The notes under the pieces are model-generated. The model worked only from the letters and a program-made list of their open reading frames with translations, was not told the origin of the DNA and ran no database searches. From Acidovorax sp. 69 (lineage in GTDB: Bacteria > Pseudomonadota > Gammaproteobacteria > Burkholderiales > Burkholderiaceae_C), in assembly GCF_002797445.1 (NCBI RefSeq), contig NZ_PGEP01000001.1, positions 310,001-374,000 of the forward strand: a stretch of 64,000 bases of DNA, given 5' to 3'. Both the position numbers and the translations under genes were made by a program. Shown here piece by piece: positions 1 through 9,615 of the stretch; position 1 is the stretch's first letter; every line of letters begins with the position of its first letter.

Positions 1-755
1 AGGCCAAACCATGAGGGCTCGTTGGCCTGTTTGAAACCCAGTTCGGCGTAGGTGGGCACATCGGGCAGCACATCCAGTCGCTCATGCCATGACACGGCCA
101 GCGCCTTGAGCTTGCCCGACTTGACGTGGGGCAGCGACGAGGCGACCTGGTCAAAGTACACCGCCACCTGGCCCGCCAACACGTCGTTGATGGCCGGGCC
201 TGCACCACGGTAGGGGATGTGCACCATCGAGGTGCCCGTGCTGCTCTTGAACAGCTCACCCCACATGTGGCCAATGGTGCCGTTGCCGGGCGTGGCGTAT
301 GACACCTTGCCGGGGTTGGCCTTGAGGTGCTTCACAAGGTCCGCGAAGCTCTTGACAGGCAGCACGGCCGGGTTGATGACGATGACGCCAGGCGCCTTCA
401 CGATCTCGGTCACACCGACAAAGTCTTTGGTCGGGTTGTAGGGCAGCTTGCTGTACACGGCGGGGTTCACGCCGTGCGTGGAGAGCGTGGCCACGCCAAT
501 GGTGAGGCCATCTGCCGGGGCGCGTGCCACTTCGGCCATGCCAATGGAGCCGCCTGCGCCGCCCCGGTTTTCCAGCACCACGGGCTGCTTGAGGATGCGG
601 GCCAGCGACTCTTGCAGACTGCGGGCCGTGATGTCTGTTGCACCCCCGGGAGGGAATGGGACGATGAGGCGCAGAGGCTTGCCTTCTTGCGCCAAAGACA
701 TTCCAGGAACGAAAGATACGGCGGCCAATGCGGAAAGCAGGTGACGGCGTTGCAT
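1..755 (-). CDS. Bug-family (tripartite tricarboxylate) solute-binding protein, partial
   Basis: This is a periplasmic binding protein of the Bug/TctC family. Such proteins capture small carboxylates and similar compounds, either for a TctAB permease or as orphan receptors. Reading down from the ATG at 755, a signal peptide (MQRRHLLSALAAVSF, cleavage near SLAQ) is followed by the family hallmark LRLIVPFPPGGATDITAR and later HIPYRGAGPA. About 251 of the usual ~320 residues are present, because the C-terminus lies beyond the left edge. The gene is divergent from a LysR regulator across about 107 bp, a common layout in Burkholderiales, so LysR probably controls it. The ligand cannot be told from sequence. 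The family call is firm. Confidence 0.93.
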   Translation of the reverse strand, partial: MQRRHLLSALAAVSFVPGMSLAQEGKPLRLIVPFPPGGATDITARSLQESLARILKQPVVLENRGGAGGSIGMAEVARAPADGLTIGVATLSTHGVNPAVYSKLPYNPTKDFVGVTEIVKAPGVIVINPAVLPVKSFADLVKHLKANPGKVSYATPGNGTIGHMWGELFKSSTGTSMVHIPYRGAGPAINDVLAGQVAVYFDQVASSLPHVKSGKLKALAVSWHERLDVLPDVPTYAELGFKQANEPSWFG

Positions 756-830
756 GGGGATTTCTCCTATGAAGTGCGTTGAGGTTAAATGAATTGATGT
801 GCTCTACCAAGCAATGGATATGCCTGATAA

Positions 831-847
831 CATTCCAATTTGGAATG
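831..847. promoter_or_regulatory. LysR-type operator candidate (T-N11-A palindrome)
   Basis: The sequence CATTCCAA-T-TTGGAATG is a perfect inverted repeat with 8-bp arms and a 1-nt centre. It contains the LysR-box pattern T-N11-A (833 to 845). It lies in the divergent intergenic region, 15 bp before the LysR ATG at 863 and about 75 bp before the Bug gene start. This is the expected place for autoregulation and control of the divergent gene. Confidence 0.6.
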
Positions 848-862
848 ATTTGATGACTTACT

Positions 863-1828
863 ATGTCCTCGCTGCGCCGTCTCTCACCCCCTTTGCATTT
901 GTTGCGGGCGTTCTCCACCGTGACGCGGTTTGGCGGCGTGTCGCGCGCGGCTGAGGCGTTGCACCTCACCCAGAGCGCGGTCAGCAAACAAATCAAGGAG
1001 CTGGAAACCTGGGTTGGCGTGCCGTTGTTCGAGCGCAGCCGCAAGCGCCTGGCGTTGACCCCGGCGGGTGAGCGCTATGAAAAGGCCGTGCGCGGGGTGC
1101 TGGCGCAACTGGAGGCTGCCACGCTGGAGCTGATCACCAGCGACGACGGCGGCGGCGCACTGCACCTGTCCAGCTTGCCCACGTTTGCCGCCAAGTGGCT
1201 CATTCCACGGCTGCCGCAGTTCCAGCAGCAGCACCCGCAAATCACGCTGCACTTTGTGCCCTACGTGCACAGCTACGACTTCACGCGGCCCGAGCTGGAC
1301 TGCGCGATTTTGTTTGGCGACGGCCACTGGCCGGGCGCCCATGCCCACCACATAACGGGCAACGATGTGGCGCTGATCGCACCGCGCGCCAAAGTGGCTG
1401 ACTGGGCCATCCATACCCCGCGCGACGTCGCCCAACACACCCTGCTGCGCCATGTCACGGTGCCCGAGGCCTGGCTGCGCTGGAGCGAGACCCATGCCGT
1501 CGAAGGCGCCATCGACCCCCTGGCGGGCCCGCAGTTTGACCAGTTTCAGACCATGATCCGCGCGGTGCAAGCAGGCATGGGCCTGGCGCTGGTGCCCCGT
1601 TGCCTGGTGCAAGACGAGATCACGGCGGGCCTGGTGCGCGAGCCTTTGGCCGATGCCGCCCTGCGTGGTGGTTATCAAAGCGACATGGGCTACTGGTTTT
1701 GTTACCCCGAAGGGCGCACGCAGTTGCATGCGCTGCAGTGCTTTCGGCAGTGGCTGCTGGCCTGCGCCGAGCCTGTGGGGGCTATCGACGCAGCAACGCT
1801 GCTTCAACCACCGGCTGCACCGGCGTAG
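863..1828 (+). CDS. LysR-family transcriptional regulator (GcvA-like)
   Basis: 321 aa. The N-terminal winged helix-turn-helix (about residues 7-66) contains the LysR signature: LLRAFSTVTRFGGVSRAAE, then LTQSAVSKQIKELE, then GVPLFERS. The remainder is the periplasmic-binding-protein-like effector domain, and its layout (AKWLIPRLPQFQQQHPQITL, GMGLALVPRCLV) resembles GcvA-type regulators. It is divergent from the Bug receptor gene and probably senses the same ligand or a product of it. Its 3' end overlaps the convergent MarR gene by 25 bp. The start at 863 is supported by conservation from the first helix onward. Confidence 0.92.
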   Translation: MSSLRRLSPPLHLLRAFSTVTRFGGVSRAAEALHLTQSAVSKQIKELETWVGVPLFERSRKRLALTPAGERYEKAVRGVLAQLEAATLELITSDDGGGALHLSSLPTFAAKWLIPRLPQFQQQHPQITLHFVPYVHSYDFTRPELDCAILFGDGHWPGAHAHHITGNDVALIAPRAKVADWAIHTPRDVAQHTLLRHVTVPEAWLRWSETHAVEGAIDPLAGPQFDQFQTMIRAVQAGMGLALVPRCLVQDEITAGLVREPLADAALRGGYQSDMGYWFCYPEGRTQLHALQCFRQWLLACAEPVGAIDAATLLQPPAAPA

Positions 1829-2301
1829 GCCTCCAGCCCAATGGCCACCACGGTGGCCACGTCCTGCCCTACCTCCTCGCGAAACTCGGCTTCGGCCTGC
1901 GCCACCGCATCCCGAAAGGCCTGCAACCAGGCCAGGCCCGTGGGCGTGAAACACACCCGGCGTGCCCGCGCATCCAGCGGGTCGGCTGCACGGGTGACCA
2001 GCCCCCAGGCCTCGCACTGATCCACCAGGTTGGCCATGGCCTGCTTGGTCATGCCCGCGCGCTGGGCCAGATCGGTCAGCCGGTCGCCTTGCAGCGCCAG
2101 GTGGCGGGTGATGTGCACGTGCGCAGCCGTCACCTGGTCGCGTGCCGCCAAGTTAGACAGTGCCAGTGGCACCTCGACATTGCGCGCCATGAGCTGCAGC
2201 ACCCGCGCATCAAAGCGGCGCATGGCGTGGCCGAACAGGCGGCCCAGGTGGGTCTGGCGCCAGCCATCTTCGGCGGTAGATGGGGGGACAAATTCAGGCA
2301 T
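1804..2301 (-). CDS. MarR-family transcriptional regulator
   Basis: About 165 aa from the ATG at 2301; an in-frame TTG two codons upstream is less likely. The centre has the MarR winged helix: LALQGDRLTDLAQRAGM, TKQAMANLVDQCEAWGLVTR, then the wing with ADPLDARARRVCFTPTG. The final segment holds the dimerisation helices. MarR proteins usually repress a neighbouring gene and themselves and are released by small aromatic ligands. No obvious target gene adjoins it, since recA lies on the far side in the opposite direction. The tail overlaps the convergent LysR gene. Confidence 0.88.
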   Translation of the reverse strand: MPEFVPPSTAEDGWRQTHLGRLFGHAMRRFDARVLQLMARNVEVPLALSNLAARDQVTAAHVHITRHLALQGDRLTDLAQRAGMTKQAMANLVDQCEAWGLVTRAADPLDARARRVCFTPTGLAWLQAFRDAVAQAEAEFREEVGQDVATVVAIGLEAYAGAAGG

Positions 2302-2308
2302 GGTCAAT

Positions 2309-2326
2309 TGTCAGGCAAACTGACTA
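2309..2326. promoter_or_regulatory. Inverted repeat upstream of the MarR gene, operator candidate
   Basis: GTCAG-GCAAA-CTGAC (2310-2324) is an exact 5-bp inverted repeat that extends imperfectly outward to TT/TA. It lies directly upstream of the MarR start codon at 2301. Position and symmetry suit an autoregulatory MarR site. It also lies just upstream of the recA promoter region. Confidence 0.35.
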
Positions 2327-2334
2327 AATTATCC

Positions 2335-2381
2335 TTGAAAGCCCCACAACAGCTCGCATAAACTACTGTTCAAGCATCCAG
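2335..2381 (+). promoter_or_regulatory. recA promoter with SOS (LexA) box candidate
   Basis: A -35-like TTGAAA (2335-2340) and a -10-like CATAAA (2357-2362) are 16 bp apart. The sequence CTGTTCAAGCATCCAG (2366-2381) fits the CTG-N10-CAG pattern of LexA boxes. It has a good left half (TACTGT) and a weak right half. The site would overlap the transcription start of recA, the expected place for LexA repression. Confidence 0.6.
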
Positions 2382-2442
2382 CCTGTGATTAACCGCAGAG
2401 CGATGCAACCATCTAACCTGTTGTTTCTCAAGGAGTTTTCTC

Positions 2443-3558
2443 ATGGACGTCGCAGTCAAAGGCACCAACCCCGCATTGCCAGTGAACACCGAAAAGGCCA
2501 AGGCCCTGGCCGCCGCGCTCGCTCAGATCGAGAAACAATTTGGCAAGGGCACGATCATGCGCCTAGGCGAAGGCGAGGTGATCGAGGACATCCAGGTCGT
2601 CTCCACCGGCTCGCTGGGCCTGGACATTGCGCTGGGCGTGGGCGGCCTGCCCCGTGGCCGCGTGGTCGAAATCTACGGCCCGGAATCGTCGGGCAAGACC
2701 ACGCTCACACTGCAAGTGATCGCCGAAATGCAAAAGCAGGGCGGCACCTGCGCGTTTGTCGACGCCGAGCACGCCCTGGATGTGCAATACGCCCAGAAGC
2801 TGGGTGTGCAGCTGTCCGACCTGCTGATCAGCCAGCCGGATACCGGCGAGCAAGCGCTGGAGATTGTGGACAGCCTGGTGCGCTCCGGCGCCGTGGACCT
2901 GATCGTCATCGACTCGGTCGCCGCACTCACCCCCAAGGCTGAAATCGAAGGCGAAATGGGCGACAGCCTGCCCGGCCTGCAGGCCCGTCTGATGAGCCAG
3001 GCGCTGCGCAAGCTGACCAGCACCATCAAGAAGACCAACTGCATGGTCATCTTCATCAACCAGATCCGCATGAAGATTGGCGTGATGTTCGGCAGCCCTG
3101 AAACCACCACCGGCGGTAATGCGCTGAAGTTCTACGCCTCGGTACGCCTCGATATCCGCCGCACCGGCACCATCAAGAAGGGCGACGAGGCCATCGGCAA
3201 CGAAACCAAGGTCAAGGTGGTCAAGAACAAGGTGAGCCCCCCGTTCAAGACGGCCGAGTTCGACATTCTGTTTGGCGAGGGCATCAGCCGCGAAGGCGAA
3301 ATCATCGACATGGGCGTGAACGCCAAGATCGTTGAAAAGGCCGGCGCTTGGTACGCCTACAACGGCGAAAAGATCGGCCAAGGCCGCGACAACGCCCGTG
3401 AGTTCCTGCGCGAAAACGCCGACCTGGCCCACGAGATTGAAAACAAGGTGCGCGAAAGCCTGGGCATCGCCTTGCTGCCGCCTCTGGCAGGCGCAGCGCC
3501 TGTGGCCAAGCCCGCCAAGGGCGAGAAGGCGGACAAAGCCGACAAGGAAGACAAATAA
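2443..3558 (+). CDS. recA: Recombinase RecA
   Basis: 371 aa. RecA is the DNA-dependent ATPase that forms the strand-exchange filament and acts as co-protease for LexA self-cleavage. Walker A GPESSGKT is at residues 79-86. The core also shows [26 protein letters not shown], the loop-2 region [18 protein letters not shown] and [14 protein letters not shown]. The C-terminal tail is lysine/aspartate-rich ([13 protein letters not shown]), as is usual. The start is fixed by an AAGGAG ribosome site about 8 bp upstream. An SOS-like site precedes the gene and recX follows. Confidence 0.99.
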   Translation: MDVAVKGTNPALPVNTEKAKALAAALAQIEKQFGKGTIMRLGEGEVIEDIQVVSTGSLGLDIALGVGGLPRGRVVEIYGPESSGKTTLTLQVIAEMQKQGGTCAFVDAEHALDVQYAQKLGVQLSDLLISQPDTGEQALEIVDSLVRSGAVDLIVIDSVAALTPKAEIEGEMGDSLPGLQARLMSQALRKLTSTIKKTNCMVIFINQIRMKIGVMFGSPETTTGGNALKFYASVRLDIRRTGTIKKGDEAIGNETKVKVVKNKVSPPFKTAEFDILFGEGISREGEIIDMGVNAKIVEKAGAWYAYNGEKIGQGRDNAREFLRENADLAHEIENKVRESLGIALLPPLAGAAPVAKPAKGEKADKADKEDK

Positions 3559-3591
3559 GCAGCCGGCAGGGGCACGCCAATAATTGGAGTC

Positions 3592-3640
3592 AAATTGCCC
3601 TCTAGCGCTTATTCAATAAGCGCTGGCAGCTATTGATTTC
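3592..3640 (-). repeat. Dispersed palindromic intergenic element, copy A
   Basis: Copy of a short repeat family found four times in the window. Its core AGCGCTTATT-C-AATAAGCGCT (3604-3624) is a perfect 10-bp stem with a 1-nt centre. It is flanked by the family-specific CAGCTATTGAT and AATTGCCCTCT on the two sides. It lies between recA and recX and could reduce read-through into recX, which is normally made at far lower levels than RecA. Confidence 0.75.
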
Positions 3641-3663
3641 ATACCCATTGGCTGCCATGACCC

Positions 3664-4122
3664 ATGGGCTTTGACACCCTCTCCCTCAAAGGCCGCGCGC
3701 TGCGGCTGCTCAGCCAGCGCGAGCATTCGCGGGCCGAGCTGATCAAAAAGCTGGCCCCGCATGTGCAAGACGGTGAAGACCTTTCGGCCGTGCTCGACGA
3801 ACTACAGGCCAAGGACTTCATCAATGAAACCCGGGTGCTGGAGTCGGTGGTGCACCGCCGTGCCAGCCGCCTGGGGGGAGCGCGCATTCGCCAGGAGCTG
3901 CAGGCCAAGGGACTGGCGGGCGAGGCCATTCAGAACGCCGTGGCGCAGTTGCAGGCCAGTGAACTCGACCGCGCCCGCAGCGTGTGGGCGCGCAAGTTTG
4001 TGCAACCCCCCCAGACGCCCCAGGAGAGCGCGAAGCAGACCCGTTTCCTGCTCACGCGCGGCTTCTCGGGCGACGTGGTGCGGCGTGTGCTGCGTGGCAC
4101 GGTGGATGGTGATGACACCTGA
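3664..4122 (+). CDS. recX: Regulatory protein RecX
   Basis: 152 aa, the usual size. RecX binds the RecA filament and limits its extension and ATPase activity. The sequence shows the three-helix repeats of the family: LKGRALRLLSQREHSRAELI, then LQAKDFINETRVLESVVHRR, then GARIRQELQAKGLAGEAIQ, ending with TRFLLTRGFSGDVVRRVLRG. It lies 105 bp downstream of recA in the same direction, the classic pairing, with a strong palindrome between them. An ATG seven bases upstream is out of frame. Confidence 0.95.
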   Translation: MGFDTLSLKGRALRLLSQREHSRAELIKKLAPHVQDGEDLSAVLDELQAKDFINETRVLESVVHRRASRLGGARIRQELQAKGLAGEAIQNAVAQLQASELDRARSVWARKFVQPPQTPQESAKQTRFLLTRGFSGDVVRRVLRGTVDGDDT

Positions 4123-4150
4123 CCCCACCTGCCACTCACTCGGATATTTC

Positions 4151-4201
4151 AGTCTTTTTAGATGCCTGCGCTTGTTGACTAAGCGTGAGCAGCTATCAAA
4201 C
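4151..4201 (-). repeat. Dispersed palindromic intergenic element, copy B (diverged)
   Basis: The second copy of the family lies just past recX. CGCTT-GTTGACT-AAGCG (4169-4185) forms the shortened stem, followed by the conserved GAGCAGCTATCAAA end. It is in the same orientation as copy A, so copies A and B bracket recX. The stem is shorter than in the other copies. Confidence 0.65.
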
Positions 4202-4216
4202 AAGAAGCAAAACCGG

Positions 4217-5263
4217 CTACTGCAGCACCAGTTCGACGCGGCGGTTCTTCGCCCGGCCACCGTCGCTGCCATTGGATGCCACCGGCGCCAGGCTGGCCAC
4301 GCCGTTGGCGGTCAGGCGGTCGCGGGCAATGCCGTAGTCCTTGGCCAGCGCGGCCGCTACGGCATCAGCGCGGCGCCGGCTCAGGTCGAGGTTGGCGGGC
4401 AGGTTGCCCACGTTGTCGGTGTGCCCCACCACGTGGAGCTTGAGGCCCGTTTGCTGTTTGAGCAGGCCGCCGATCTGGTCGAGTGAAGCCTTGCTCTCCG
4501 CCTTGATGTCGGCCTTGCCGGTATCAAAAAGAATGCCGTAAATGGCGACCTTGCCATTGGCGTCGAGCCCCTTGGCGATCTCGCTGGAAGACAAGGTTTC
4601 CATCTGCTGCTCGCGCGCCTTGGGCTCCACGCGCACGACGGCAATGGTGGTGCGTTTCTGGAATTCTTTCTCGTCGCAGTAGACGGAGGTGATATCTGGG
4701 TTCCAGGTCAGCACGGCCAAGGTAGCGCCGGTGGCCTTGTTGTCCAGCAACGCATAACGCAGGTCGCTTGCCGTGCCGCCTGCTGCACAGGCTGCGGGGC
4801 TGTTGTCGCCCACCTTGCCCGACCATCCTGCCGGCAGCAGCGAGCGCGGCAGGCTGAAGGTAAAGATGTTGGAGCCTCCGCAGGCGTCGCCCGCGCATTC
4901 GAAGGCGGTCTCGAATCCTGCCGCTTTCAGCTCTTGCTGGTAGCCCCGCAGCACCTCCAGCGAAGATCGCCCTGCGGGCGCCACATACTGCAGCGCCGTG
5001 CGCTGGCCCGAGCGATCGAGGTTGCGTGCAGCCACCAGTTTGTCGTTTTGGTCAACCACCTTGGCCAGCGGAAACCGCACTTCGTCGTAGGCAGCGTCGT
5101 CGCGGTACACGAGCACGGAGCCGCTGTAGCGCTTGAGGCCCGTAGGGTCGGTGAATCCCTTTGCATCCTGTGTCGGGACGCGTGTCTGAGCCCCTGCAGG
5201 GGCCGCCAGGACAACGAGCAGTGTGGCCGCCGCCATCCACCCGGGAGATGCCATGTTCTTCAT
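4217..5263 (-). CDS. OmpA-family outer-membrane/periplasmic protein with DUF4892-like N-terminus
   Basis: About 348 aa from the ATG at 5263, which has a good upstream AAAGG; a GTG at 5287 is also possible. A signal peptide (MKNMASPGWMAAATLLVVLAA, cleavage near AGAQ) leads into a ~200-residue domain that looks like DUF4892. A C-terminal OmpA peptidoglycan-binding domain follows: IYGILFDTGKADIKAESKA, LHVVGHTDNVG, then LSRRRADAVAAAL and AKNRRVELVL. The C-terminal domain should bind diaminopimelate in the cell wall. The two cysteines at FECAGDACGG may form a disulphide. It lies downstream of argC on the same strand with a gap of about 110 bp. Confidence 0.85.
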   Translation of the reverse strand: MKNMASPGWMAAATLLVVLAAPAGAQTRVPTQDAKGFTDPTGLKRYSGSVLVYRDDAAYDEVRFPLAKVVDQNDKLVAARNLDRSGQRTALQYVAPAGRSSLEVLRGYQQELKAAGFETAFECAGDACGGSNIFTFSLPRSLLPAGWSGKVGDNSPAACAAGGTASDLRYALLDNKATGATLAVLTWNPDITSVYCDEKEFQKRTTIAVVRVEPKAREQQMETLSSSEIAKGLDANGKVAIYGILFDTGKADIKAESKASLDQIGGLLKQQTGLKLHVVGHTDNVGNLPANLDLSRRRADAVAAALAKDYGIARDRLTANGVASLAPVASNGSDGGRAKNRRVELVLQ

Positions 5264-5373
5264 GCCAGGCCTTTCGGTGCCGGGCACCGGCCCGGACTGG
5301 CGCGATTATGGGTGCAGGTGCCTGGCGCCCGCCGCCGCGCAGGCAGCGCGGCCGCAGCGGGGTGTGCAGGATG

Positions 5374-6306
5374 TCACAGACCCAGCATGAGCTGCAGGTT
5401 CTGCACTGCAGCGCCGCTGGCGCCTTTGCCCAGGTTGTCCAGGCGTGCAATCAGCACGGCGTGGCGGTATTCCTCGTTGGCAAACACGCGCAGCTCCAGC
5501 TTGTTGGTGTCGTTGAGCGCCGTGGCGTCGAGCTTGCCGTCGGCGGTGGCGGGGAGCACGCTCACCCATTGCTCAGGCGTATTGCTCTTGGCATAGTGGG
5601 CGGCCAAGGCGTCGTGCAAATCTGCGGCCTTGGGCGCGCCCGGCAGCAGGTCCAGGTGCAGTGGCAATTGCACCAGCATGCCCTGGCGGAAGTTGCCCAC
5701 CGACGGCACGAAGATCGGGCGCCGTGTGATGCCGGTGTAGCGCATGATCTCTGGCAAATGCTTGTGTTGCAGTGTGAGTGCATAGGCTTCGAACAGGGGG
5801 GCAGCGCCTGCTTCGTAGGCTTCAATCATGGTGCGCCCGCCGCCCGAGTAGCCGCTCACCGAAGGCAGTGCCAATGGAAAATCCGGGGGCACGAGGCCCG
5901 CATCCACCAGCGGGCGCAGCAGTGCAATCGCGCCTGTGGCGTAGCAGCCTGGGTTGGACACGCGCTGCGCTGCAGCCACGGCCTCACGCTGGCCCGCCGC
6001 CAGTTCGGGGAAGCCAAACACCCAGCCCGAAGCGGTGCGGTGCGCAGTGCTGGCATCAATCACCTTGACCTTGCGGCCCGAGCTGCGCTCGATCTCATCG
6101 ACCATGGCCACCGTGTCACGCGCAGCATCGTCGTGCAGGCACAGGATGACCAGGTCCACCCCTGCGATCAGGCCCCGTTTGGCGCCAGGGTCCTTGCGCA
6201 ACTCGGGGGCGATGCTGACCAGTTCGATCTGCGGCATGGCCTGCAGGCGCTCGCGGATCTGCAGGCCTGTGGTGCCGGCTTCGCCATCGATAAAAACTTT
6301 GGACAT
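5374..6306 (-). CDS. argC: N-acetyl-gamma-glutamyl-phosphate reductase, class 2
   Basis: 310 aa. ArgC reduces N-acetylglutamyl phosphate to the semialdehyde with NADPH, the third step of arginine synthesis. The short length, and a start [17 protein letters not shown] rather than the longer class 1 Rossmann segment, mark the class 2 enzyme. The active-site cysteine is in [18 protein letters not shown], followed by [10 protein letters not shown]. The start at 6306 is fixed by AGGAG just upstream. It is divergent from sucC across about 200 bp. A much longer open frame continues upstream antisense to sucCD but is not coding. Confidence 0.95.
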   Translation of the reverse strand: MSKVFIDGEAGTTGLQIRERLQAMPQIELVSIAPELRKDPGAKRGLIAGVDLVILCLHDDAARDTVAMVDEIERSSGRKVKVIDASTAHRTASGWVFGFPELAAGQREAVAAAQRVSNPGCYATGAIALLRPLVDAGLVPPDFPLALPSVSGYSGGGRTMIEAYEAGAAPLFEAYALTLQHKHLPEIMRYTGITRRPIFVPSVGNFRQGMLVQLPLHLDLLPGAPKAADLHDALAAHYAKSNTPEQWVSVLPATADGKLDATALNDTNKLELRVFANEEYRHAVLIARLDNLGKGASGAAVQNLQLMLGL

Positions 6307-6510
6307 GGGGGAGCTCCTGCAAAAAGGCGGCAGCATCTGCCGGATAGAAAAGACGAATGGACAGGCCGTGATGCCCACCGGGGCGTCAGTGAGGCACAAG
6401 GATGGTGCGTTGCAGCATGATACAGTCGCAGGTTGCCATGTCCCAAGCCCGCGGCCAGACAACTGTTCATGGTAAACGGGTAAATACCACCCTTCCCTGA
6501 GAGAGACCTC

Positions 6511-7671
<1,161 letters not shown>

Positions 7672-7686
7672 GCCCGGAGAACACAC

Positions 7687-8583
7687 ATGTCGATCTACAT
7701 CAACAAAGACACCAAGGTCATCACCCAGGGCATCACGGGCAAGACGGGCCAGTTCCACACCGAAAAGTGCCAGGAATACGCGAACGGCAAGAACGCCTTC
7801 GTGGCCGGCGTGAACCCCAAGAAGGCTGGCGAGTCCATCTTCAACATCCCGATCTACGCCTCCGTCAAGGAAGCCGCTCACCAGACTGGCGCCACCGTGT
7901 CGGTGATCTACGTGCCTCCAGCAGGCGCTGCAGCTGCCATCTGGGAAGCTGTCGAAGCCGACCTGGACCTGGCCATCTGTATCACCGAAGGCATCCCAGT
8001 GCGCGACATGCTGGAAGTGCGCAACAAGATGAAGGCCAAGGAAGCTGCCGGCGGCAAGCGCACCCTGCTGCTGGGCCCCAACTGCCCCGGCCTGATCACG
8101 CCTGATGAAATCAAGATCGGCATCATGCCCGGTCATATCCACCGCAAGGGCCGCATCGGCGTGGTGTCCCGTTCGGGCACGCTGACGTACGAAGCCGTCG
8201 CCATGCTGACCGAAGTCGGCCTGGGCCAGTCGAGCGCTGTGGGCATTGGTGGCGACCCCATCAACGGTCTGAAGCATATCGACGTGATGAAGGCTTTCAA
8301 CGACGATCCAGACACCGATGCCGTCATCATGATTGGCGAAATCGGCGGTCCAGACGAAGCCGAAGCCGCCCAATGGTGCAAGGCCAACATGAAGAAGCCT
8401 ATCGTGGGCTTCATCGCTGGCGTGACTGCCCCTCCGGGCAAGCGCATGGGCCACGCAGGCGCCCTGATCTCTGGCGGCGCCGACACGGCCGATGCCAAGC
8501 TGGCCATCATGGAAGAGTCGGGCTTCATCATCACCCGCAATCCGTCGGAATTGGGCAAGCTGCTCAAGGCTCAGCTTAAGTAA
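7687..8583 (+). CDS. sucD: Succinyl-CoA synthetase alpha subunit
   Basis: 298 aa. This subunit carries the CoA-binding Rossmann domain ([18 protein letters not shown], then [15 protein letters not shown]) and the active-site histidine that is transiently phosphorylated ([13 protein letters not shown]). It also has [12 protein letters not shown] and [29 protein letters not shown] gives a clear start. It pairs with sucC immediately upstream. An imperfect hairpin at 8602-8631 (GGGC/GCCC with CGTAA/TTACG) may end the transcript. Confidence 0.98.
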   Translation: MSIYINKDTKVITQGITGKTGQFHTEKCQEYANGKNAFVAGVNPKKAGESIFNIPIYASVKEAAHQTGATVSVIYVPPAGAAAAIWEAVEADLDLAICITEGIPVRDMLEVRNKMKAKEAAGGKRTLLLGPNCPGLITPDEIKIGIMPGHIHRKGRIGVVSRSGTLTYEAVAMLTEVGLGQSSAVGIGGDPINGLKHIDVMKAFNDDPDTDAVIMIGEIGGPDEAEAAQWCKANMKKPIVGFIAGVTAPPGKRMGHAGALISGGADTADAKLAIMEESGFIITRNPSELGKLLKAQLK

Positions 8584-8672
8584 GCAGCCCCACCTCGGCA
8601 CGGGCATTCGTAAGCACAATTACGGACGCCCACAGCCGCAAGGCCGGATAAACTGGCCGCTCCAATAAAAAG

Positions 8673-8706
8673 AGAAGCGCTTGGAACCCTGGTTCCCGGC
8701 GCTTCT
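8673..8706 (+). other. Long stem-loop in the leader of the first terC gene
   Basis: AGAAGCGC (8673-8680) pairs perfectly with GCGCTTCT (8699-8706). An inner stem GGAACC/GGTTCC (8683-8688 and 8691-8696) has a 2-nt loop. It ends 25 bp before the terC ATG and is preceded by an A-rich run. It has no following U-tract, so it is more likely a leader structure than a terminator. It does not match the yybP-ykoY riboswitch found upstream of the second TerC gene. Confidence 0.55.
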
Positions 8707-8731
8707 TGCATTCATAACAGTGGAGTTCAGT

Positions 8732-9418
8732 ATGGAGTTTGTGCAAAGTGCCGATTTCTGGATCGGCCTGATGAAGATCGTCTGGATCAATATCATTCTG
8801 TCGGGTGACAACGCGGTGGTCATCGCGCTGGCAGCCCGATCTCTCCCTCCCCATCAGCAAAAGAAAGCCGTCTTCTGGGGCTCGGGCGCTGCTGTGGTGC
8901 TGCGGATTTTGCTGACCGTCGTGGCAGCCAAGCTGCTGGAGTTGTCCTTTCTCCAGATTGTGGGCGGTTGCTTGTTGCTGTGGATCGGGTTCCAGTTGCT
9001 CAGCGAAGAGGATGAGGACGAAGGCGAATCCAAGACCTATGGCAGTCTGATGGCGGCGGTTCGCACCATCCTGATTGCCGATCTGGTCATGAGCCTGGAC
9101 AACGTGATTGCCGTGGCCGCTGCCGCACAAGGCAACGTGATTCTGCTGGTACTGGGCCTTGCCATCAGCATTCCCCTGGTGATCTTTGGCAGCACGCTCA
9201 TGATCAAACTCATGGAGCGTTTCCCCTTCATCGTGGTGCTGGGCGCTGCGCTGATCGGTTGGGTGGGCGGTGAAACCATCGTCAGCGATGCCATCTTGCA
9301 TGACTATGCTGTGGCACATCCTGCACTCCATTACGTCGCTGCTGCCCTGGGTGCGGCACTGGTGGTGGGTGTGGGCAAGTTCTGGCCGTCGAAGGCCCGC
9401 AAAGAGTCTGCCACCTAG
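8732..9418 (+). CDS. TerC-family integral membrane protein (first copy)
   Basis: About 228 aa from the ATG at 8732, preceded by GTGGAG. TerC/Alx-type proteins have seven or more membrane segments. Several members export manganese or load it into exoenzymes. The metal-site motifs are present: ILSGDNAVVIALAAR in the first half and IADLVMSLDNVIAVAAAAQ in the second, in the internally duplicated arrangement of the family. An acidic cytoplasmic loop EEDEDEGESK separates the halves. A second TerC gene lies at 26.2-26.9 kb with a manganese riboswitch. This copy has no visible riboswitch. Confidence 0.9.
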   Translation: MEFVQSADFWIGLMKIVWINIILSGDNAVVIALAARSLPPHQQKKAVFWGSGAAVVLRILLTVVAAKLLELSFLQIVGGCLLLWIGFQLLSEEDEDEGESKTYGSLMAAVRTILIADLVMSLDNVIAVAAAAQGNVILLVLGLAISIPLVIFGSTLMIKLMERFPFIVVLGAALIGWVGGETIVSDAILHDYAVAHPALHYVAAALGAALVVGVGKFWPSKARKESAT

Positions 9419-9431
9419 GTCTGGAATACAA

Positions 9432-9463
9432 GTCACATGGACAGCCATCGCTGTCCATGTGAC
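9432..9463 (+). terminator. Perfect 14-bp hairpin after terC
   Basis: GTCACATGGACAGC-CATC-GCTGTCCATGTGAC is a perfect 14-bp stem with a 4-nt loop. It starts 13 bp after the terC stop codon. It is followed by AAAAATGG rather than a T-run, so it is not a textbook intrinsic terminator. It would still be a stable 3' end or a pausing/RNA-protection structure between terC and the signalling operon. Confidence 0.5.
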
Positions 9464-9615
9464 AAAAATGGCACCATCCTCTGCGCAGATCTGTGCCAAT
9501 CCGACAAGAACGACATGGAGCCTGGGCTCCAGCATCGCTTTGGGCCACTGGCGGTCTCTGCGGGGCTTGAATAACCTGGGCGTAGATATTGCTTGATTGA
9601 CTGCTCATTACCTGA

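Noticed and set aside
8584..8731. yybP-ykoY riboswitch in the leader of the first terC
   Set aside because: Neither the GGGGAGTAGC nor the GCAAGACC segment is present; only an unrelated stem-loop is seen.
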